A stretch of DNA of 39,939 nucleotides from an uncultured Nitrospiraceae bacterium (GTDB taxonomy: Bacteria; Nitrospirota; Thermodesulfovibrionia; Thermodesulfovibrionales; Thermodesulfovibrionaceae). The position numbers were made by a program, and so were the translations under genes. Shown one piece after another: positions 34,239-39,939 of the stretch; within the stretch, counting starts at the first letter, position 1, and each line of letters starts with the position of its first letter. Under the pieces are notes generated by a model, which saw only the letters and a list, made by a program, of their open reading frames with translations, did not search any database and was not told the DNA's origin. Location: NCBI GenBank assembly GCA_937139565.1, contig CAKZQH010000113.1:1-39939 (forward strand), read 5' to 3'.

Positions 34239-34645
34239 TTTCCATCAAGTCTCAAAGATTTGGTGAACTTCAAATTGAGGAAGAGGAAATAATAGAGTTT
34301 CCTCTTGGAATTCCTGGTATTCCCTTTAATCGATTTATTATTAAAGAGCTTATTGATCCAGTAAAATGGTTTATTGCCGTAGAAGACTCAGATATAGCAA
34401 TGCTTATTGTTTCGCCTTTTAAATTTTTCCCTACCTATGGATTTGAAATAAGCGATGAGATTGTAGAAACCTTAGAAGCTGAAACTGAAGATGAACTTGA
34501 GGTTTATGTGTCTTTGCTTAAATACAACGATGGTGTTGCTGCAAATCTTAAATCACCCTTTGTGATAAACAAAAGAAAAAAAATAGGTGTTCAGATTATT
34601 CTTGAAGATGAAAGATATAAATTCAGAGAGCCCATAAAAAAATAA
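34235..34645 (+). CDS. fliW: Flagellar assembly factor FliW, CsrA antagonist
   Basis: The 136-residue protein shows the FliW pattern EEEIIEFPLGIPGIPFNRFI, then VKWFIAVEDSDIAMLIVSPF and NLKSPFVINKRKKIGVQIIL. FliW binds CsrA and flagellin alternately. Exported flagellin frees FliW to inhibit CsrA, so flagellin synthesis matches secretion. Its pairing with csrA by a four-base overlap, after flgK-flgL, is the classic arrangement. Confidence 0.95.
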   Translation: MISIKSQRFGELQIEEEEIIEFPLGIPGIPFNRFIIKELIDPVKWFIAVEDSDIAMLIVSPFKFFPTYGFEISDEIVETLEAETEDELEVYVSLLKYNDGVAANLKSPFVINKRKKIGVQIILEDERYKFREPIKK

Positions 34646-34664
34646 TATCTCTGAGAGGCAAAAG

Positions 34665-36803
34665 ATGAAAGTATATAAGTCGAAGGGAAAAACCGATATA
34701 TTATTTAATGGCTACACCTTTAAAATAAAACCAGGTGATAAATTTCTATTCGCAGATGATGTTTTTAACCTTCTTCCAGAGCCTTTAAAATCTCTTTTCG
34801 AGCAATCTTATAGTGTGCTTCCTCCCTTTTACAAAGGTCAATCCTTAGATGGAAAAACTCTTCTTTTCATAGCTCAAGCAGCAATTGGTGATGCTCTTTG
34901 TATGACTCCTGCACTTAGAGAAATAAAGAAGAAGTATCCCACTATGACTCTCAATGTCTCTATTTCAGGTAAAGCAAGACCTGTTCTTGAGGGGCTATCC
35001 TATATTGATAATCTTCTTCCAATGCCAATTCCTTTCAAAGAAGTTGCAAAGGCAGACTATATTGTAAAGGCTATTGAAATGGTTGGTACTCCCCAGTTCG
35101 ATAGTCTGAGTCTTGTTGAATACTACCTCTTGAAATTGAACATTCCAAAGGCAGAAAAAGAGACGCCTGATGTTATTTTAGACAATGCTATATTAGCTGA
35201 AATGCAAGAGATTTTCAGCAAAATAAAGGAATCATCAGGTGGTAAAAAAATACTACTTTTTCATTATCTATCCTCTTCAGTTCACAGAACCCTTCCTCCG
35301 AAACTTTTAAAAGAAATAGAGGATTTAATATGGGATGAATATGTTCCTGTAATATGTTCCATGCCCAATGAGGATATAACTGTTGAAACTGCTCTGGATA
35401 TTTATGGCATTAGAGCAGCGAATCTTTCAGTGTTTATGAAAAATATTAAATATCTTATTGCTGCTGTAGCTCTTTCTGATGCAGTTATAACAGCAGATAC
35501 AGTAACTGTTCACATAGCAGGAGGATTAGAAAAACCAGGAGTTCTAATTACAGGACCTATTGATGGTCAGTTAAGAGTTGGAAATTATCCTACTATAATA
35601 TCTGTTTCTTATCCCTACAAAGGTCAAACCTGTATTGCTCCATGTATGCAACATGCTCTTAAAACTCCTTGTGCTGAGGCTCAGATTAAGAGACAATTTT
35701 ATAGCCCCTGCATTGAGAGCATCCCTCCGAAGGTAATCTACTTGGCTCTCAAAGATGCTGAGATTCTCTCATGCAGTGAATATGAAAGACCGAAGAAATG
35801 TATACTCTGTGAGTTCATGGGAGAGATTCCGCTTTTTGAAGTAATAAACAGCCATCGGATTTTTGAATGTCCTTCCTGTGGATTACATTTTGTCTATCCG
35901 ATGGGAACAATGGATTATGAAAAAGCCTATGAAAAAAAACACGGAGATCTTCTTGACTTTTCTTTAAATTTGGCTTATGATTCCTATCAAAACGTGGAAG
36001 ATGAAAATAGCGAGATAGAGAGGTGGAGTAATCTTCCGAGATTTAAAGTAATATTGCCTATATTATCTGAAATTCCAAAGGGTAAGCTTCTTGACATCGG
36101 CTGTTCAACAGGCTTTTTTATGCTTATTGCTAAAAGATTAGGTTTTGAAGTTTACGGTATAGAGGCTTCTGAGCAGGCGGTTAATATAGCAAAGGACAAA
36201 TTTAAGCTAAGTGTAGCAAAAGCTCATTCCCTTGATGAAATACCAGATAGCTTTCCTGAATCATACGATATTATAACCGCCTTTGAAGTTTTAGAGCATT
36301 TAGAAGAGCCTTTTAAATTTTTACAGGATATTTATTCGTTACTAAATGAAAAGGGAATACTTATACTTAGTATTCCTCCTTTTTATAAATTTGAAAATGT
36401 AGCATTGGGCTACAGAAAATACAAATGGTGGAATAATGACTATCCGCCTCACCATGTTACTCGTTGGAAACCCTGGACTCTCCATTACGCATTAAAAAAA
36501 GCTCAATTTAACCAAATTCATCTTTTCACTGAACCTCTAATTCCTGGAACAGTTAGCGAAGGAATTAATATAAAAGCCTTTGAATTTGCTACAGAGCAAG
36601 GTTCTAAGGTAACAATTCCTAATAATGTCACAGCAAGTATTCTTTTTGAATTATTAAAGCCTCTATTTTTAAATTCAAAAAATCTCGGTAATTTTCAATA
36701 TGCAATTGCGGTAAAGGGCAAATCTCCACTCAATCTGGAGGGACTAATTCTTCGGGCAATAAGATTTTCAGCGGTCGAGATAATTTGGGGCAATGATAGA
36801 TAA
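34665..36803 (+). CDS. GT9-like glycosyltransferase / zinc-ribbon / SAM methyltransferase protein
   Basis: The 712-residue protein appears to have four parts. Residues 1-60 are a small unknown domain. Residues about 62-365 resemble GT9 heptosyltransferase-type enzymes (FIAQAAIGDALCMTPALREI; ADTVTVHIAGGLEKPGVLIT). At about 382-412, CILC and CPSC form a zinc-ribbon. Residues about 413-640 form a class I methyltransferase (LLDIGCSTGFFMLIAKRLGF; ITAFEVLEHLEEP; ILILSIPPF). No membrane helix or signal is seen, so it is probably cytoplasmic. It lies 19 bases after fliW in the flagellar run with GAGAGGC upstream, so flagellin or surface sugar modification is plausible, but unproven. Confidence 0.75.
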   Translation: MKVYKSKGKTDILFNGYTFKIKPGDKFLFADDVFNLLPEPLKSLFEQSYSVLPPFYKGQSLDGKTLLFIAQAAIGDALCMTPALREIKKKYPTMTLNVSISGKARPVLEGLSYIDNLLPMPIPFKEVAKADYIVKAIEMVGTPQFDSLSLVEYYLLKLNIPKAEKETPDVILDNAILAEMQEIFSKIKESSGGKKILLFHYLSSSVHRTLPPKLLKEIEDLIWDEYVPVICSMPNEDITVETALDIYGIRAANLSVFMKNIKYLIAAVALSDAVITADTVTVHIAGGLEKPGVLITGPIDGQLRVGNYPTIISVSYPYKGQTCIAPCMQHALKTPCAEAQIKRQFYSPCIESIPPKVIYLALKDAEILSCSEYERPKKCILCEFMGEIPLFEVINSHRIFECPSCGLHFVYPMGTMDYEKAYEKKHGDLLDFSLNLAYDSYQNVEDENSEIERWSNLPRFKVILPILSEIPKGKLLDIGCSTGFFMLIAKRLGFEVYGIEASEQAVNIAKDKFKLSVAKAHSLDEIPDSFPESYDIITAFEVLEHLEEPFKFLQDIYSLLNEKGILILSIPPFYKFENVALGYRKYKWWNNDYPPHHVTRWKPWTLHYALKKAQFNQIHLFTEPLIPGTVSEGINIKAFEFATEQGSKVTIPNNVTASILFELLKPLFLNSKNLGNFQYAIAVKGKSPLNLEGLILRAIRFSAVEIIWGNDR

Positions 36804-37070
36804 ATTTAAATAAGACCCGACTTCATCAATTAAGGGTATATTTTATTTAAAAAAAACTAAATATTTCAGAAACTCATCTTTTCCTTTCCCACTTAATGTA
36901 GTCTAATGTCTTTTACTCCTCTTAAAGCCAATTTCTCTCTTGCTTCGTTTACTAATATCAAAAATCTTTACCTGCAAAACTTGAATCAAAAGATGAATAC
37001 TATCTCCGTTGATTTCTGGTTTTAATCCATTGCATTCTACACATAATCCTTATGCTATTAAGGTATCACG
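36804..37070. other. Gene-free AT-rich stretch before repeat copy B
   Basis: No terminator hairpin is obvious after 36803. A minus-strand frame (37049 down to 36903) encodes 48 codons without an ATG, giving CVECNGLKPEINGD and ending in a Lys/Arg-rich tail. It could be the tail of a decayed gene. A plus-strand frame from 37009 runs into repeat B. The rest holds nothing recognised. Confidence 0.4.
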
Positions 37071-37168
37071 ATTAACGAAAGACATGGTTCTAATGAGATT
37101 TGTAAAGGATAGAGAGAGCTATAAGGGAGAGAATAAAGGCAGGAAGGAGTCTCTTACTCCCCCTCATG

Positions 37169-37400
37169 TCACTGCGAGGCCACGAAGTGGCCGTGGCAGT
37201 CTCTTTCTGTCACTGCGAGGAACTCGATGTCCCGAAGGGGTCTCTAAGTAAAGTTTACGAAAAGACAACTACGAGATCCCTTCGCTGACGCTCGCAATGA
37301 CTCCTCCTCCATCGTCATTCCGAACGAAGTGAGGAATCTCATTTCGTCCAAGTAGGAGGAACGACGAGATTGCTTCGTCGCTTGCGCTCCTCGCAATGAC
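37169..37400. repeat. Cluster of REP-like inverted palindromes in copy B
   Basis: Forward units are at 37169-37203, 37210-37244 and 37314-37340; inverted units are at 37273-37301 and 37366-37400. Half units (CTCGCAATGAC, CTTGCAATGA) follow near 37413 and 37436. The kinds of unit and their order partly match copy A, but two units present in A are missing, so the palindromes appear to move or delete independently of the repeat body. Confidence 0.85.
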
Positions 37401-37460
37401 AGAAAAGAATAGTCTCGCAATGACTGAAGAGGGAGCTTGCAATGAAAGAAAGGGGTGAGG

Positions 37461-37592
37461 GGTTCTAATTGCAAGCATAGAGCGGAACGTAAAGATATGA
37501 TCAGACTCGCAAATGAGATAACAAGGCAGGAGGAAAATATAGACATTAGAGGAAAAATAGGATGGTTTAAAAATGGCTTAGAAGGCATGTAG
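37461..37592 (+). pseudogene. 44-codon coding fragment, copy B
   Basis: One frame is open from 37461 to the TAG at 37590-37592 and gives a peptide with RAERKDMIRLANEITRQEEN, then IDIRGKIGWFKNGLEGM. Copy A has the same stretch with stops. A coding-like stretch also begins the repeat (37072 to about 37150, LTKDMVLMRFVKDRESYKGE). The palindrome cluster lies between the two in a different frame, as if it had split an older gene. The family is not recognised. Confidence 0.35.
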
Positions 37593-37662
37593 ACTAATTT
37601 GTAGATGATAACTCATTGATTTACAGTGGTTTTTATGTTCCTTGTGATGAAGTTGGGTAAGA

Positions 37663-38313
37663 TTATCTTTTTACTCGTATCTCTGAGTTTTTATTAAAAA
37701 TGGTCTCGCTAATTTTGGCATCTCTAAAATCTGTTGCCATTAATACACAGGCAAATATCTCACAGCCTGTTAGTATGGCATCTTTGAATGTGGCAGCAGA
37801 CAGATCGGACATATAAAATGAGCAACCCGTAATAGAGGCACCTGTAAAATTAGCTCCAATAAAGCTTGCCTGTTTAAGGTTTGAGTTCATAAGGAAGGCT
37901 TCTATAAAAATTGCCATTGAAGAGTCTGTCATCTGAAGATTTGCCTCAGTAAGATTTGCCTTTTCAAAATTAGCACCGGTAAGTTTAGAATTAAGAAAAT
38001 TTGCATTTTTTAGACTCGCCTCATTAAAATTAGCCATTGTAAGAATTGAAAAATTAAAATCAACCCTTTCAAGATTTGCCCTTGAAAAATTGGCTCCTGT
38101 AAAATTAGAACTATCTAATTTGGCATCTGTAAGATCAGCATCTTCAAAATTACAAAGAGAAAAATTAGCACTGCTTAAATTGGCATTTCTAAGATTAGCT
38201 CCCCTGAAAGAGACGCCTACAAGATCTATTCCGCTAAGGTTTATGCCTTTTAGGTCTTTTTTAGAAAAATCCTCATCTTTTTTAGCAATTAAAATTATTT
38301 CTTCTCTTTTCAT
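37663..38313 (-). CDS. Pentapeptide-repeat protein
   Basis: The 216-residue protein is nearly all A(N/D)LXX repeats: FRGANLRNANLSSANFSLCN, FTGANFSRANLERVDFNFSI and LTGANFEKANLTEANLQMTD. These form a right-handed quadrilateral beta helix. There is no signal peptide or membrane segment. Such proteins can bind partners or, in the Qnr/MfpA group, mimic DNA; nothing here shows which. AAGGA lies about ten bases before the ATG. It follows the sensor kinase gene by 16 bases on the same strand, so the two may share a transcript. Confidence 0.85.
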   Translation of the reverse strand: MKREEIILIAKKDEDFSKKDLKGINLSGIDLVGVSFRGANLRNANLSSANFSLCNFEDADLTDAKLDSSNFTGANFSRANLERVDFNFSILTMANFNEASLKNANFLNSKLTGANFEKANLTEANLQMTDSSMAIFIEAFLMNSNLKQASFIGANFTGASITGCSFYMSDLSAATFKDAILTGCEIFACVLMATDFRDAKISETIFNKNSEIRVKR

Positions 38314-38329
38314 TGTTTACAATCCTTTT

Positions 38330-39939
38330 TTAAGAGTTTAAAATTTCATTAATTTTCTTAATAAGTTCCTGCTGCGTGAAAGGCTTATTGAGTATGTGCA
38401 TTCCCTTTTTTAGGATATGATTTACATGAACCACATTGTCAGTGTATCCGGTTAGGAATAAAACCTTCAAATCAGGTTTAATCTCACTCAGTATTTCATA
38501 AAGGGAAAAGCCACTTAATTGTGGCATTATTACATCTAAAAGGCACAACTCTATTTCGTCTTTTTTGGACTTAAATAGCTCAATAGCTTCTGTGCTATCA
38601 CTTGTAGCATAGACGGTTAGATTTAAGTTTTCAAGAAGTTCTTTAACCAGTATGAGAACTTCCATGTTATCCTCTACGAGAAGAACTTTTTTACCCGAAA
38701 GATTGAGATCTTTAACAGAAACTGTAGATTCTTCAGGGAAATGTTCGGTTGAAATGGGGAGATGGATTTTAAAGGTTGTTCCTTTTTTTAATTCACTGTA
38801 AACGGTTACAAAGCCTCCGTGCTGACTTACAATACCGTGAACAACCGACAGTCCAAGCCCTGTTCCTCTTTCTTTTGTTGTAAAGAAAGGATCGAATATT
38901 TTGGTGAGCATCTCATTTGGAATTCCTACTCCTGTATCTGAAAATTTTATTACTCCAAAGATTCCTTCCTTTGCATTAGGGTGAAACTTTACATAATAGG
39001 AGTCAATTTTTTTAATATCTGTTTCTATTCTTATTTTTCCTCCATTTGGCATAGCATCTATTGCATTTGTGGTTAGATTTAGCAAAATCTGAGTTAGCTG
39101 AGTTTTATCAAATTTTACTGGACAGGGCTTGTCAATTAAATTCAACTCTAACTCTATATCATCTCTAATTGATGCTTTTAGTAATTTTACGTCTTCCAGA
39201 ATAGCCTCATTTAGGTCATAAACCTTCAACTCTAAAATCTGTTTTTTTGAAAAAGCAAGAAGGCTTTTAATAAAGTCTTTTCCTTTGTTGACAGCTTTCA
39301 TTATTGACTCAACATATTTTTTAATATCTTCGTTATTTCCGTATTTCATGTTTAATAGTTGAGCATTTCCATATATAACAGTGAGGAGATTATTAAAATC
39401 ATGGGCAACACCACCTGTAAGTCTTCCAATACTTTCCATTTTTTGGGCTAAAAATATCTGGTCCATAAGCTTTTTCTTTTCAGTTAGATCGAAAAGAATT
39501 ATGAGATAACTTTCTAAATTTTCATCTTTATCCTTAAGAGCTGTAGAAGTAAAGAGCACATTTAAGATGTCTCCATTGGAGCTTTTAATTTCAATTTCTT
39601 CGTCTTTCAAATAATCGGATTTTGCCATTTCAGTTTGCATTTTCTTAACATACTCAGAATCTATGAAAAGACTGAAGAGGTTAAGCCCTTGATTTTTAAT
39701 TTCCTCTTCTTTAAACCCAAGGAAGTCATGGAAAGCAGGGTTTGCATCCAATATTTCACCGGTTGGCTTTATGAGACATATTGGAGTTTTTGATTCGCTA
39801 AAAAGTTTTTTAAATCTATATTCTCTATCCTTTACTTCTTTACTCATATTTTTGAGGCTTTCAAATATTTCAGCCATTTCTTCAAAACTATCCTTTGGTA
39901 CCTTTACGCTGTAATCTCCTTTTTTTATCATTTCTATAT
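38330..39939 (-). CDS. Hybrid sensor histidine kinase, N-terminus outside window
   Basis: The gene is cut by the window end. The ATG at 39931 is internal: the frame stays open upstream, and the first residues (IKKGDYSVKV) look like the end of a HAMP domain, so a membrane sensor part lies outside. Then follow a PAS domain (about 40-150), a HisKA domain with phospho-accepting His near residue 179 (GGVAHDFNNLL), and a GHKL ATPase (NLTTNAIDAMPNGG, DTGVGIP, GTGLGLSVVHGIV). A C-terminal receiver domain has its Asp in LCLLDVIMPQLSG and Lys in LNKPF. The signal sensed is unknown. Confidence 0.9.
   Translation of the reverse strand, partial: IEMIKKGDYSVKVPKDSFEEMAEIFESLKNMSKEVKDREYRFKKLFSESKTPICLIKPTGEILDANPAFHDFLGFKEEEIKNQGLNLFSLFIDSEYVKKMQTEMAKSDYLKDEEIEIKSSNGDILNVLFTSTALKDKDENLESYLIILFDLTEKKKLMDQIFLAQKMESIGRLTGGVAHDFNNLLTVIYGNAQLLNMKYGNNEDIKKYVESIMKAVNKGKDFIKSLLAFSKKQILELKVYDLNEAILEDVKLLKASIRDDIELELNLIDKPCPVKFDKTQLTQILLNLTTNAIDAMPNGGKIRIETDIKKIDSYYVKFHPNAKEGIFGVIKFSDTGVGIPNEMLTKIFDPFFTTKERGTGLGLSVVHGIVSQHGGFVTVYSELKKGTTFKIHLPISTEHFPEESTVSVKDLNLSGKKVLLVEDNMEVLILVKELLENLNLTVYATSDSTEAIELFKSKKDEIELCLLDVIMPQLSGFSLYEILSEIKPDLKVLFLTGYTDNVVHVNHILKKGMHILNKPFTQQELIKKINEILNS

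Larger units (their letters stand above)
37071..37657 (+). repeat. Long dispersed direct repeat, copy B
   Basis: This is the same-orientation partner of 1-657. The first 60 bases differ from copy A at only two positions. The block around 37300-37365, including AATCTCATTTCGTCCAAGTA, and the end block 37497-37657 are also near identical. Copy B has fewer palindromes than copy A. The match ends close to the last codon of the minus-strand pentapeptide gene (37663). The extent to the left cannot be set because copy A begins at the window edge. Confidence 0.85.

Noticed and set aside
34691-34700. Sigma-28 promoter (GCCGATAA-like) near the glycosyltransferase start
   Set aside because: Only a partial CCGATA match inside coding sequence, with no TAAA element at the right distance.
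36804-36860. Rho-independent terminator after the glycosyltransferase gene
   Set aside because: No GC-rich stem precedes the A/T-rich run.
37244-37588. Two minus-strand frames in copy B
   Set aside because: They also run through the palindromes and overlap in different frames, with no supporting motif.

Overview
The window reads as a low-GC Gram-negative (diderm) bacterium: it encodes P-ring and L-ring flagellar proteins, an Slp-type lipoprotein and a ferredoxin-dependent 2-oxoacid oxidoreductase subunit of the kind found in strict anaerobes. Gene content and protein style suggest the Nitrospirota, close to Thermodesulfovibrio. That assignment is inference from family resemblance, not from a marker gene.

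Layout. 1-657 is a copy of a dispersed repeat rich in inverted 'TCATTGCGAG...CAATCTC' palindromes; a second copy in the same orientation lies at about 37071-37657. 688-6710 is housekeeping: a DEDDy RNase H-like exonuclease and XerD (+), an MscS channel and a VorB/KorA-type subunit (-), then an Slp lipoprotein and MutL (+). 6711-6982 is a regulatory gap ending in a sigma-54 type promoter.

6983-25152 is one unbroken run of plus-strand genes: fliL, fliM, fliN, a fliO-fliP fusion, fliQ, fliR, flhB, flhA, flhF, flhG, fliA, a HEAT-repeat gene, cheR, two cheY, cheA, a cheW-cheZ fusion, cheB, an HDOD gene and a 61-codon gene. A second sigma-54 type promoter at 25243-25258 starts flgF, flgG, flgA, flgH, flgI, flgJ (with an M23 peptidase domain), flgM, flgN, flgK, flgL, csrA and fliW, followed by a large glycosyltransferase/zinc-ribbon/methyltransferase protein. 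After repeat copy B come a pentapeptide-repeat protein and a hybrid histidine kinase cut by the window end, both on the minus strand.

Together the genes give the flagellar export gate, C-ring parts, polar placement GTPase/ATPase (FlhF/FlhG), the late sigma factor and its anti-sigma (FliA/FlgM), distal rod, P and L rings, hook-filament junction, the CsrA/FliW filament-protein homeostasis pair and an almost complete chemotaxis pathway without receptors. Flagellin, hook, motor stator, MS ring, FliG-FliK, RpoN and the sigma-54 activator are not in the window. The least ordinary items are the CheW-CheZ fusion, the FliO-FliP fusion with an internal signal-peptide-like segment, the HEAT protein inside the chemotaxis genes, the three-part sugar-transferase/methyltransferase beside fliW, two promoters placed as if for leaderless mRNAs, and the long repeats that bracket the region.
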